Positions 15,677 to 24,157 of a DNA stretch of 59,325 nt are shown in pieces (the first letter of the stretch is position 1; each line of letters starts with the position of its first letter). Both the position numbers and the translations under genes were made by a program. Under the pieces are notes generated by a model. It did not search any database. It was given only the letters and a program-made list of their open reading frames with translations, and had not been told where the DNA came from. The stretch comes from CBDUBH01 sp965365345 (GTDB lineage Bacteria > Bacteroidota > Ignavibacteria > Ignavibacteriales > SURF-24), in NCBI GenBank assembly GCA_965365345.1, contig CBDUBH010000009.1:1-59325 (forward strand). Reading direction: 5' to 3'.

Positions 15677-17038
15677 TTACTTATTCCAAATTCCCGTTGC
15701 TTTTCCGTTTATTATTTTTGAATATTGTACAGGCACCCAAATTGACTGAACTAAAAGCGCTATGCAGGTTGCCAGAATTACGCCTGAAATTCCCAGATCA
15801 AAATTTTTGCTCAAATAAATTGCAAGCGGAATGTTAAACAATCCCGTTATTATTGAACTGTAAAGTTGAAGTCTTATTTTTCCCAATCCGTTTATCACGC
15901 TTATAAAAATATTGTTCCACATTAAAATTATAATAAAAAGAGCCATAAAAATATTCAGAAGAAACGGAATTTTTATTTCGCCGCCGATCCAAATTTTATA
16001 AACGAAATTTGCAGCAACAACCATTATTATTGCGGCTATTGAAAAAATGATCCAGATTTGCAAAAGTCTTTTTATACTATTTTTTATCCAATCATTTTCA
16101 CCTTTTACAAAAGCATCTGTAATTGCGCTCCAAAACGGATTTAATATAACCATAAAGATCAAAAACAATGTATAAAAATAACGGTGCGCAATATTGTAAA
16201 CAGTAACATCAGCCGGAGAAAATATTTGCGTGATAATTAAATTTCCCGCAGCCATTGTAATCAAAGTTGAAATCTGAATTACAAAAAATTGGATTCCCAA
16301 ATTAACAAGTTCTTTTGAATATGCGGGCTTTATATATTTTATTGAAGGTCGTATTCTTTTATAATTTTTTTTGAATAAAAACAAAGATGCCCCAATAAAA
16401 ACCAATCCCGGTGCAATGCTGTATAAAATTCCGACATACAAAAGCGATGAAAATTTTGTAAGCGATAAAATATATACAAAAGCAACTGTGAAAAAGTTTA
16501 CAAGCAAAGTGAAAAATCCGTTAAGCGCCGGTTTTTGATCTGCAATTATTACAAAACTTATCAACTTTAAAACAAAATTTAAAACGAAAAGTGAAAAAGT
16601 TATCAGCACTAAAAGATTAACCTCTTTTTCCAAATGCGCCGGAGAGTTCAAAATTTTTATCCAAGGAATGAAATAAAACGAAGCAAAAAATATTACAAAA
16701 AAAGCTGCTGAAATAATTGCGATGTAAAAATAAGTTGTGCTTACATAAACTTTTGCAAGTTCAAAATCTTTTTTTGCAAATGCTTCTGCAAGTTTATTAC
16801 GCAAACCGTTGCCCAAACCGAAATCAAGCGCAATAAACCATGTTGTAATTGAACTTATCGTAAGCCAAATTCCATACTCGGTTGAGTTTATGCTTTTTAA
16901 AGTTACCGGAACCAAAAGTAAAGTAAGCAGTAAATTAAAAGGATGAATCAAAAAAAGCGCTAAAATATTTTTCTTCGCTTTAACTGTCCTTTCATTTCCT
17001 TTGTTCAATCCGGCTTTTTCTAAAATAGATTTTATCAA
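15677..17038 (-). CDS. Wzx-type polysaccharide flippase (MATE/MVF superfamily)
   Basis: 453 residues with about 12 hydrophobic segments throughout and short polar loops, the pattern of lipid-linked oligosaccharide flippases. The N-terminal block LFLIHPFNLLLTLLLVPVTLK followed by NSTEYGIWLTISSI is typical of the Polysacc_synt family. It moves undecaprenyl-linked repeat units across the inner membrane. It is in a glycan region with four glycosyltransferases and a WcaJ-type initiator. Divergent from the next glycosyltransferase, 159 bp apart. Confidence 0.85.
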   Translation of the reverse strand: MIKSILEKAGLNKGNERTVKAKKNILALFLIHPFNLLLTLLLVPVTLKSINSTEYGIWLTISSITTWFIALDFGLGNGLRNKLAEAFAKKDFELAKVYVSTTYFYIAIISAAFFVIFFASFYFIPWIKILNSPAHLEKEVNLLVLITFSLFVLNFVLKLISFVIIADQKPALNGFFTLLVNFFTVAFVYILSLTKFSSLLYVGILYSIAPGLVFIGASLFLFKKNYKRIRPSIKYIKPAYSKELVNLGIQFFVIQISTLITMAAGNLIITQIFSPADVTVYNIAHRYFYTLFLIFMVILNPFWSAITDAFVKGENDWIKNSIKRLLQIWIIFSIAAIIMVVAANFVYKIWIGGEIKIPFLLNIFMALFIIILMWNNIFISVINGLGKIRLQLYSSIITGLFNIPLAIYLSKNFDLGISGVILATCIALLVQSIWVPVQYSKIINGKATGIWNK

Positions 17039-17197
17039 ATTTGTAATTGGGATTTATAAAATTGTAAATTTACATTAAAATTAATTTCAATTCAGCAAAA
17101 CTTTTGCAAAATTTAATTGATATAATTTAACAAAAAGAAAAATGATAAAATTAAAATTCCGGTTTAAATTTCAGAAAACTAATTTTAAAAATTTTAA

Positions 17198-18070
17198 ATG
17201 AAATACATAATAGTTACAAATACGATTTTCAGATCGAGCGAATTGGTCGCAAAAAGTTTACTCGCATCGTTAAATCAGAAAATAAAGCCGCAAAAAGTAA
17301 TTTTGATCGATCAAAATGAAAATGAATTAAAACTTCCGGAAGAAATTTTAAATGATCCGGATTTCGAAAGACAAAAAGTAAATAAAAAATCGGTTTCCGC
17401 AGCGCGCAATCAATTAAAAATTCCAAATGATGTTGATTGGATATTTTTTTGCGATGATGACGGTTATCCCGATGAAAATTATTCCGAAATTCTTTTAAAA
17501 TTAATGAATGAAAATCCCGAGCTTGAAATTTTTGCCGGCAGCATAATCAGAAATGATAATAATGAATTTTATTCGCTTCGACACAAAAAAGGCGGAAGTT
17601 TGAAAAAATTCAGTAATACGAAAAATTTGATGGGATCGAATTTTGTTATCAAAGTTGAAACTTTTAGTAAGCTCGGAAGATTTGACGAGAATTTTGGCGC
17701 GGGCTCATTTTTCGGGAGCAGCGAAGAAACAGATTTTTGTTGGAAAGCATTTTTTGAGAAAGTGCCGATGGAATTTTTCCCGGAGTTAAAAGTTTATCAT
17801 GTTCCGCCGTTTAATGAATCAATAAAAAAAGGATTCAAAAAATCTTTGAATTACGGAATAGGAAAAGGCGCGCTTGTTTACAAATGGCTTTTTTTGAAAA
17901 AGAAAATTATTGTTTTATACGAATTTTTCGAAATGATTTTTGTCCCGGTTTTACAATTTTTCCGCGCAATTTTTACTTTCAAATTAGGATTGATCACAAA
18001 TAATATCGCAGCAATTTCAGGAAGAATTTCCGGAATATTCAAAGCGGCAAAATTTTATTCCGGGAAATGA
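17198..18070 (+). CDS. family 2 glycosyltransferase
   Basis: 290 residues with a GT-A fold: IIVTNTIFRSSELVAKSLLAS, the QKVILIDQNEN strand, IFFCDDDGYPDENY as the DxD metal site, and GSSEETDFCWKAF as the second acidic motif. The C-terminus has a hydrophobic stretch around residues 230-265 that may sit in the membrane. It probably extends a surface polysaccharide, with donor and acceptor unknown. Its start lies in an A/T-rich leader with no Shine-Dalgarno, common for genes in this window. Confidence 0.85.
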   Translation: MKYIIVTNTIFRSSELVAKSLLASLNQKIKPQKVILIDQNENELKLPEEILNDPDFERQKVNKKSVSAARNQLKIPNDVDWIFFCDDDGYPDENYSEILLKLMNENPELEIFAGSIIRNDNNEFYSLRHKKGGSLKKFSNTKNLMGSNFVIKVETFSKLGRFDENFGAGSFFGSSEETDFCWKAFFEKVPMEFFPELKVYHVPPFNESIKKGFKKSLNYGIGKGALVYKWLFLKKKIIVLYEFFEMIFVPVLQFFRAIFTFKLGLITNNIAAISGRISGIFKAAKFYSGK

Positions 18071-18210
18071 AAGATAAAGTTAATTTTTTTAAAATATTTT
18101 AAAAGAATAAGATTTTCACGTCATTCATGCCTGTCCAAAATCTTTTGTAAAAGTTATTAATAAACTTCAGGTAATTAAATTTGATTATGGCAATTTCTGA
18201 ATATTAAAGC

Positions 18211-18250
18211 AGAGATTCCTTCGCTGCATTTTATTTCGCTCGGAATGACA
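18211..18250 (+). repeat. Family A element, long centre
   Basis: AGAGATTCCTTCGCTGCATT then TTATTTCGCTCGGAATGACA. The ends ATTCC and GGAAT pair around a variable centre. Confidence 0.6.
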
Positions 18251-18277
18251 TTCATTTTATTTTACTAAAGTTAATTT

Positions 18278-18306
18278 TGTCATTGCGGGCGTAGCGCGGC
18301 AATCTC
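18278..18306 (-). repeat. Family A element, reverse orientation
   Basis: TGTCATTGCGGGCGTAGC then GCGGCAATCTC. ATTGC pairs with GCAAT. Confidence 0.6.
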
Positions 18307-18322
18307 ATATCTAAATTTCCAA

Positions 18323-18347
18323 AAGATTCCGGACAAGCCGGAATGAC
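18323..18347 (+). repeat. Family A palindrome, no outer stem
   Basis: AG-ATTCCGG-ACAAG-CCGGAAT-GACT. The inner 7 bp are perfect; the outer bases do not pair. Confidence 0.7.
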
Positions 18348-18358
18348 TAAATGGATGC

Positions 18359-18391
18359 GCTGTCATTCTGACTTGTTCAGAATCAGACAGC
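18359..18391 (-). repeat. Family A palindrome with 2-nt bulge, reverse orientation
   Basis: GCTGTC-ATTCTGA-CTTGT-TCAGAAT-CA-GACAGC. It is the reverse complement layout of 2283. The bulge CA is at the same place, and both stems carry paired substitutions. Confidence 0.8.
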
Positions 18392-18449
18392 TTTCAATTA
18401 AATAATAAGCAAGAAATCTTCAAAGAACTGGCTGATGGAAATTGGAAAC

Positions 18450-19211
18450 TTATTTTCTCTTCATTCGTTTTAATTTGCCCAATAAATTTTTCGCGCCGAT
18501 CTTCACCAAAAATATTCTACCGGAATAAAATAAAATTCTCTGTGCAAACCCTATAAAATTTTTTAGAGTAAGTAAATTATGTTCTTTTAACGATTCAAAA
18601 CATTCTTTAATTGCTGCAAATTCATTTACAACTGAAGTTCCGCTGCCATCCATTTTTACAACAGGATTATCATTTATGTAAAATCCTTTGAATTCTGCTT
18701 TTTCCATACGTGCAACAAAATCAAAATCCATCGCAATTTTTTTATTTAGATCAAATCCGCCTATCTTTTCAAAAACTTTTTTCTTAACGATCATTGTCGG
18801 ATGCAAATATGACAAACCTCTTCCCAAATTTTTTAGCGAAGGTTTCATCAAAAGTTCGCCACCGATCATATCATTTAAAATTAAATTTGAATGAACAAAA
18901 TCAATATCATCGCGATGCAAAATTTCATCGGCTTTTTTTAAATAATTTTCATCAATCAAAATATCGCCGCTGTTCAAAAACATAATTGCACTGCCGGCAG
19001 AATTTTTTATTCCTTTGTTAAAAGCATCCGCAATTCCATTATCTTTTTCCGAAATTGATTTTCCGTGAAAATCTTTTAAAAATTCAAAAGTCTTTTCGCA
19101 GCTTCCGCCGTTAATTACAAGCGATTCTACAAAATCAAACTCCGGGATTGAGTTTAGCGTTTTTTGCAGCTCATCAAAATTGTTGAATGTAATTGTTACT
19201 ATCGTTATCAT
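18450..19211 (-). CDS. family 2 glycosyltransferase (colanic-acid WcaE-like)
   Basis: 253 residues. Opens with ITIVTITFNNFDELQKTL. SEKDNGIADAFNKGI and FLNSGDILI form the nucleotide-sugar and metal region typical of the WcaE-like GT2 subgroup. LHPTMIVKKKVFEKIGGFD and MDFDFVARME complete the acceptor side. It probably acts in the same surface-glycan pathway as its neighbours. It is transcribed divergently from the GT4 gene with only 56 bp between start codons, so the two may share a control region. Confidence 0.87.
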   Translation of the reverse strand: MITIVTITFNNFDELQKTLNSIPEFDFVESLVINGGSCEKTFEFLKDFHGKSISEKDNGIADAFNKGIKNSAGSAIMFLNSGDILIDENYLKKADEILHRDDIDFVHSNLILNDMIGGELLMKPSLKNLGRGLSYLHPTMIVKKKVFEKIGGFDLNKKIAMDFDFVARMEKAEFKGFYINDNPVVKMDGSGTSVVNEFAAIKECFESLKEHNLLTLKNFIGFAQRILFYSGRIFLVKIGAKNLLGKLKRMKRK

Positions 19212-19267
19212 TTTTTCGTATTTTTCAGAAAACTTAAAACTGTTTTATAAATTTAATTAAATTTGAA

Positions 19268-20398
19268 ATGGATTTCAGCAAATTGAAAATAGCAATTGTT
19301 CACGACTGGTTTACCTCTTACGCCGGTTCGGAAAAAGTTATTGAATCGCTTACTAATATTTTTCCCGATGCAGATATTTTTTCGCTTGTTGATTTTTTAA
19401 ACGACAACGAACGAAAAATAATTTTGAAAGGGAAAAAAGCTAAAACTTCTTTCATTCAAAATCTGCCTGCTGCAAAATCTAAATACAGAAATTATCTTTT
19501 GTTTTTTCCGTTTGCAATTGAGCAGTTCGATCTTTCAAATTATGATTTAATAATTTCGAGTTCGCACGCGGTTGCAAAAGGAGTTTTAACTCACGCAAAT
19601 CAATTGCACATTTGCTACTGCCACACGCCGATCCGTTACGCGTGGGATTTGTATCATCAATATTTACGCGAAGCAAATTTGGAAAAAGGACTCGCGGGAA
19701 TTGTTGCGAAAAAGATTTTACATTACATCAGAATTTGGGATTTTACAACCGCAAACCGTCCCAATTTTTTTGTGGCAAATTCAAAATATATTTCCAAAAG
19801 AATTAAAAAAGTTTACGATAAAAATTCCGATGTGATTTATCCGCCGGTTGATGTTGAAAATTTTTCGCTTCAAGAAAATAAAGAAGAATTTTATTTGACT
19901 GCATCGAGATTTGTTCCATATAAAAAAATGGATCTTATTGTTGAAGCCTTTTCAAAAATGCCTGAGAAAAAATTAATTGTGATCGGTGACGGTCCCGATG
20001 AAAATAAAATAAAATCAAAAGCAGCCGCAAATATTGAGTTTGCCGGATATTTGCCTTCTGATAAATTAAAAGTTTACATGCAAAAAGCGAAAGCATTTGT
20101 ATTTGCAGCCGAAGAAGATTTCGGAATTACGCCTGTTGAAGCTTTGGCTTGCGGAACTCCCGTGATCGCATTCAAAAAAGGCGGCGCTTTTGAAACGGTG
20201 CAAAATGAAATTAACGGAATTCATTTTGATGAGCAAACTCCGCAAAGTATTATTGATGCGGTTAAAAAATTTGAATCAATGCAAATTAAATTTGATGCAA
20301 AACAAATTCGCGAAAGCGCGTTGAAATTTTCACGCGAAAATTTTGAAAATAATTTTAAAAATTTTGTTGAAGAAAAGTTAAAAATTTTTTACGAGTAA
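19268..20398 (+). CDS. family 4 glycosyltransferase
   Basis: 376 residues with a GT-B fold. N-domain: KIAIVHDWFTSYAGSEKVIE and the CYCHTPIRYAWDLYHQYL block seen in mannosyltransferase-like members. C-domain: ASRFVPYKKMDLIVEAF, KLIVIGDGPDENKI and AAEEDFGITPVEALACGTP, where the E-x7-E pair binds the nucleotide-sugar. It probably transfers a hexose from GDP- or UDP-sugar to the lipid-linked glycan. It is followed by repeats and then, 263 bp on, the WcaJ-type gene on the same strand. Confidence 0.9.
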   Translation: MDFSKLKIAIVHDWFTSYAGSEKVIESLTNIFPDADIFSLVDFLNDNERKIILKGKKAKTSFIQNLPAAKSKYRNYLLFFPFAIEQFDLSNYDLIISSSHAVAKGVLTHANQLHICYCHTPIRYAWDLYHQYLREANLEKGLAGIVAKKILHYIRIWDFTTANRPNFFVANSKYISKRIKKVYDKNSDVIYPPVDVENFSLQENKEEFYLTASRFVPYKKMDLIVEAFSKMPEKKLIVIGDGPDENKIKSKAAANIEFAGYLPSDKLKVYMQKAKAFVFAAEEDFGITPVEALACGTPVIAFKKGGAFETVQNEINGIHFDEQTPQSIIDAVKKFESMQIKFDAKQIRESALKFSRENFENNFKNFVEEKLKIFYE

Positions 20399-20412
20399 TA
20401 TTTTTATATTCA

Positions 20413-20437
20413 GTCATTTCGGACAAGCCGGAATGAC
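20413..20437. repeat. Family A palindrome, symmetrical form
   Basis: GTCATTTCGG-ACAAG-CCGGAATGAC. Both ends are GTCATT in inverted orientation. Confidence 0.65.
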
Positions 20438-20447
20438 AAAATCAATA

Positions 20448-20483
20448 TGTCATTGCGAGGGAACTTGTGACCGAAGCAATCTC
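20448..20483 (-). repeat. Family A element, reverse orientation
   Basis: TGTCATTGCGAGGG then AACTTGTGACCGAAGCAATCTC. ATTGC and GCAAT are the pairing arms. Confidence 0.6.
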
Positions 20484-20501
20484 TAATTTAACAATCTCAG
20501 G

Positions 20502-20572
20502 GATCGCCACGTTTCGATTATCCCGATTTGATCGGGACAGGATCTGCCTACCGCAGGCAGGCTCGCGATGAC
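20502..20572 (+). repeat. Composite family A element with two nested hairpins
   Basis: The outer ends GATCGCCACG and CTCGCGATGACA pair through ATCGC/GCGAT. Inside lie TCCCGATTTGATCGGGA (seen also at 9281) and CTGCCTACCGCAGGCAG, each an independent inverted repeat. Confidence 0.65.
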
Positions 20573-20661
20573 AAAAAAAATTAAAATGATAACTGAAAAC
20601 TAAAACAGAATTATAATAAACTAAATTCTACATTATAAATTCTTAATTCTACATTATTAAA

Positions 20662-22059
20662 ATGCTTGCAAATAAAAACTCAATATATTTTTTACGAAAG
20701 ATTTTTGATTTTCTGATTTTGAATTTTTCATTTTTCATTGCTGCTGCTTTTGCGCAATCAATTGAACTGCTTTTTGCAAATAAATTAATGTTCGTACTGC
20801 TTTTGATTCTTAACATCACTTGGTTTTTCAGCGCCGATATTTTTGATCTTTACGATGAATATTCATCACGAAGTTTTGCTTTTGACATAAGCAACATAAT
20901 TAAAAATTCAGCTGTACAAATTTTAGTTTCAGTAACTTTTCTATTTATAATAAAAGAAAATCTTTTCACAAGATTTTTTATACTTTATTATTTTTTGCTT
21001 TTGGTGATTTTGATTTCAATCAAAAAAATAATTTTCAGGAAAGTACTGAAATTATTGCGCAAAAAAGATATTAATCTAAAAAATCTTATAATTATCGGAA
21101 ATGGTGAAATCGGAAATTCATTTTCTGAAACGATCAACAAAACTTACGATGCGGGATATAAATTTTTGGGATTTATTAATGACTTTGAAAATTTATCTGG
21201 AAATTCGCTCGGCAAATTTGATGATCTTGAAAAGATAATTTTAAGTAATAAAATCGATGATGTTGTTATCGCACTTCCGAATAATGAATTTGAAAAGATT
21301 GACAGCATCATAAAAATTTGCAACAGACACGCCGTTCGCACACATATAATTCCGGATTATTTTAAATTTCTTTCGAAGCAATTTAAAGTTACAATGTTCA
21401 ATAATATGCCCGTAATTACTGTGCGAAATGAACCTTTAAATGAATTTCATTTTAAAACGATAAAAAGAATTTTCGATATTTTTGTTTCAAGTTTGTTTTT
21501 GATTTTCGTGGCTTCGTGGCTTTTTCCGTTGATCATAATTCTGCAAAAAATACTTTCACCTGGACCCGCATTTTTTATTCAGGATAGAATTGGGCGAAAT
21601 GCTGAAGTTTTTAAATGTTATAAATTTCGCACGATGAAAGTTGAAGCATCTAAAGATCAGAATTTCAAAGCAACAAATGAAAATGATCCGCGAATTACAA
21701 AATTTGGAAATTTTTTACGTAAAACAAATGTGGATGAATTTCCTCAATTCATCAATGTTTTCAAGGGTGAAATGTCAGTTGTTGGTCCACGTCCTGCTGC
21801 AATTTCATTCAACAAAACTTATAACGAATTCATTGATGAATTAAAATTGCGCAACACCGTAAAGCCCGGAATTACAGGCTGGGCGCAAGTCCACGGATTT
21901 CGCGGTGATTCAGCAGATCCCGATGAAAATAAAATTTTGATCCGCAAAAGATTTGAATTTGATCTTTGGTATATTGAAAACTGGTCGCTTTGGCTTGACA
22001 TACAAATTATTTTAATGACCGCATGGCAAATTGTAAAGCGCGATAACAAAGGAATTTGA
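20662..22059 (+). CDS. undecaprenyl-phosphate sugar phosphotransferase (WcaJ/WbaP type)
   Basis: 465 residues. Four or five N-terminal membrane segments (about residues 10-125) are followed by a Rossmann-like CoA-binding-type domain (LIIIGNGEIGNSF). One more membrane helix (about residues 280-300) leads into the C-terminal sugar-transferase domain with QDRIGRNAEVFKCYKFRTMK, the acidic TNVDEFPQF, VVGPRPA and KPGITGWAQVHGFRGD. The family starts repeat-unit assembly by transferring hexose-1-phosphate to undecaprenyl phosphate. It closes the glycan region and is the likely initiating enzyme for the glycosyltransferases upstream. Confidence 0.93.
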   Translation: MLANKNSIYFLRKIFDFLILNFSFFIAAAFAQSIELLFANKLMFVLLLILNITWFFSADIFDLYDEYSSRSFAFDISNIIKNSAVQILVSVTFLFIIKENLFTRFFILYYFLLLVILISIKKIIFRKVLKLLRKKDINLKNLIIIGNGEIGNSFSETINKTYDAGYKFLGFINDFENLSGNSLGKFDDLEKIILSNKIDDVVIALPNNEFEKIDSIIKICNRHAVRTHIIPDYFKFLSKQFKVTMFNNMPVITVRNEPLNEFHFKTIKRIFDIFVSSLFLIFVASWLFPLIIILQKILSPGPAFFIQDRIGRNAEVFKCYKFRTMKVEASKDQNFKATNENDPRITKFGNFLRKTNVDEFPQFINVFKGEMSVVGPRPAAISFNKTYNEFIDELKLRNTVKPGITGWAQVHGFRGDSADPDENKILIRKRFEFDLWYIENWSLWLDIQIILMTAWQIVKRDNKGI

Positions 22060-22172
22060 TTGAATGTAGAATCTGGAATTCTAAAATTGATTTTTAGTAA
22101 ACGAATTTTGGGGAATATAGCGCTACATTTATTCAAGTAAGGTTATTATTTCAATAGTAAAAATTTCATTTT

Positions 22173-22201
22173 GCATAGACGAGATATATCTTGTCTGTAT
22201 G
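22173..22201. repeat. Family B palindrome, decayed
   Basis: GCATAGACGAGATATATC then TTGTCTGTATG. The 28-nt layout is intact but several pairs are broken. Confidence 0.55.
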
Positions 22202-22256
22202 ATTTTTTATATTTTGATTTGTTATATACAACTTGAAATAATTCCATTTGCTATAA

Positions 22257-22290
22257 GGATTGCTTCGTCACTTAGCTCCTCGCAATAACA
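22257..22290 (+). repeat. Family A element, GGATTGCTTCG/CTCGCAATAACA subtype
   Basis: Close relative of 9365, with one change in the terminal GACA (AACA). Confidence 0.55.
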
Positions 22291-22314
22291 TTTGCCGTTA
22301 ATTTTTTATTTTTT

Positions 22315-22968
22315 CTAAATGTAAAAAGTCAGTGCAGTAAATATTTTTTGTACTACATCAATAAAATAGCCCCATAACGGACTGTAAATAAACAACATCA
22401 AAAATATAAATCCATACATACCGGCATTTATTATCGCTGCCGTAAATTTATTCGGGAAAAGATCGAACAAAATATGCGAGCCGTCAAGCGGCGGAATTGG
22501 GAGCAAATTAAAAACAAATAACAAAATGTTCAAATAAATTCCCATTACAATAAGTTCGATAAACAAATTTCCGCTTTCAAAAAATGCTGGCGAAAATGAT
22601 TTTATCGAAAATAAAATTACACTGAATAAAATTGCCGACATCAAATTTGAAAACGGTCCGGCAAAAGAAACTACGGCATCATCTTTTAAAATGTCTTTAA
22701 AATTATTTCTGTTTACGGGAACAGGTTTTGCCCAGCCGATCATTACAAATCCGGAAGCAAATGAAATTAACGGCATTAAAACCGATCCGAAAAGTTCCAT
22801 GTGTTTTACCGGATTCAAAGTTACTCTTCCCATTTTTTTTGCGGTATCATCGCCAAGTAAATTTGCAATAAATGCGTGCGCAAATTCGTGAATTGTAATT
22901 GAGATCAAAAAAATAGGTATAAATGAAAGTAAAAATATAAGTTTTTCACTGATTTCTATGTTGGGCAA
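22315..22968 (-). CDS. site-2-type zinc metalloprotease (M50 family)
   Basis: 217 residues with about five membrane segments. The zinc site is TIHEFAHAFIANLLGDDTA (HExxH), and the second metal Asp is in LPIPPLDGSHILF. GWAKPVPVN between them is typical of the short YwhC/YwtF-like branch without a PDZ domain. Such enzymes cleave within or near transmembrane segments. The substrate is unknown and no anti-sigma gene is adjacent. 293 bp with one repeat separate it from xerD upstream. Confidence 0.9.
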   Translation of the reverse strand: MPNIEISEKLIFLLSFIPIFLISITIHEFAHAFIANLLGDDTAKKMGRVTLNPVKHMELFGSVLMPLISFASGFVMIGWAKPVPVNRNNFKDILKDDAVVSFAGPFSNLMSAILFSVILFSIKSFSPAFFESGNLFIELIVMGIYLNILLFVFNLLPIPPLDGSHILFDLFPNKFTAAIINAGMYGFIFLMLFIYSPLWGYFIDVVQKIFTALTFYI

Positions 22969-23181
22969 ATTTGTTTTCCTTTGTTTCTAATTTTGTTTAT
23001 TGTCGAATATTTTTAAATAATTTTGATTAATATTAGTAAGATTTAATTTTATAATTAGAATTTTCTTTTTCAGAATTACCGGATTATAAATCGTAAAAAT
23101 AGTTTACAACGTAGATAAGAAATATTTCCCGTATTTATATTTGTGTAAAATTAAAAAATAATTTTATTTTTTAGATTTTTT

Positions 23182-23208
23182 CTGATTCCGGACTTTGCCG
23201 GAATGACA
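23182..23208 (+). repeat. Family A palindrome with TG bulge
   Basis: TC-TG-ATTCCGG-ACTTTG-CCGGAAT-GA plus CA. The inner 7 bp are perfect; the outer stem is only 2 bp. Confidence 0.7.
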
Positions 23209-23261
23209 AAACCTTTGAATCTTTTCCACTAAATTCAAATTCTTCCATTTTCCATTTGTTT

Positions 23262-24155
23262 TCACCTTCCCCGTGGATGAAATTCAAAATGAACTTGTTT
23301 TATATATTCTCTATCAATATGCGTATAAATTTGCGTTGTGGAAATATCTGCATGTCCCAGCATTTCCTGAACCGCGCGAAGATCCGCGCCGCCTTCAAGT
23401 AAATGCGTTGCAAAACTGTGCCTGAATGTATGCGGATGAACATCTTTAAAAACTTCCGCTTGTTTTGAATATTTATCCACAATTTTCCAAACGCCCATTC
23501 GTGAAAGTTTTGTTCCGCGTTTGTTCAAAAAAACATGATTATGACTTTTTATTTTATTTTCCAGAACCGGGCGGCTCCTTTGAAAATATTCTTTCAGCCA
23601 ATTAATCGCGCTGCTTCCCAAAGGGATTATTCTTTCTTTATTTCCTTTTCCCAAAACGCGAACAATTTCTTCGGTAAAAAATAAATCGTTCATTTTTAAA
23701 TTTATCGCTTCACTCACGCGCAATCCAGATGAATATAAAATTTCCAGAAGTGCTTTATCGCGCAAAGTTAAAGTATCGTTTGGCGAAGGCATCGAAAGTA
23801 TTTTATCAACTTCATCAACAGTTAAAACTTGCGGTAGTTTTCGAGAAAGTTTCGGCAGTGAAATTTTTTCGGTCGGATCTTTTTGAATGAAATCATTCAC
23901 AAGTAAATATCCGAAAAATCCTTTTAAAGATGATAAATATCTCGCAGCGGTTGTGCTTGAAATTCCTATATCGCTTAGCAATTTGAAAAAATCGCTTACA
24001 AGTTTGTGATCAATTTCATTTTCATCGGAGATGTTTCTTTCACCGGCAAAATTTAAAAGATTGGTAATATCGTTTTTATACGAAACTACGGTATTTTCCG
24101 AAAGATTTTTTTCAAGCCGGAGAATGCTCAAATACTGTTTAAGAAGAATTTCCAT
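23262..24155 (-). CDS. xerD: tyrosine recombinase XerD (XerC/D family)
   Basis: 297 residues, normal length. The N-terminal SAM-like core-binding domain spans about 1-90. The catalytic residues are SSGLRVSEAI (Arg), GKGNKERIIPL (Lys), HPHTFRHSFATHLLEGG (His-x-x-Arg), LGHADISTTQIYTH (His) and the following DREY (nucleophile Tyr). It resolves chromosome dimers at dif with its partner, which is not in the window. Choice of XerD over XerC rests on overall resemblance. It starts 2 bp after the pgpH stop, so the two are almost certainly co-transcribed. Confidence 0.9.
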   Translation of the reverse strand: MEILLKQYLSILRLEKNLSENTVVSYKNDITNLLNFAGERNISDENEIDHKLVSDFFKLLSDIGISSTTAARYLSSLKGFFGYLLVNDFIQKDPTEKISLPKLSRKLPQVLTVDEVDKILSMPSPNDTLTLRDKALLEILYSSGLRVSEAINLKMNDLFFTEEIVRVLGKGNKERIIPLGSSAINWLKEYFQRSRPVLENKIKSHNHVFLNKRGTKLSRMGVWKIVDKYSKQAEVFKDVHPHTFRHSFATHLLEGGADLRAVQEMLGHADISTTQIYTHIDREYIKQVHFEFHPRGR

Positions 24156-24157
24156 AC

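Larger units (their letters stand above)
18071..18449. other. 379-bp intergenic region with four family A elements
   Basis: Between convergent glycosyltransferase genes. Family A elements at 18211, 18278, 18323 and 18359 account for nearly half of it. No gene. Confidence 0.7.
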
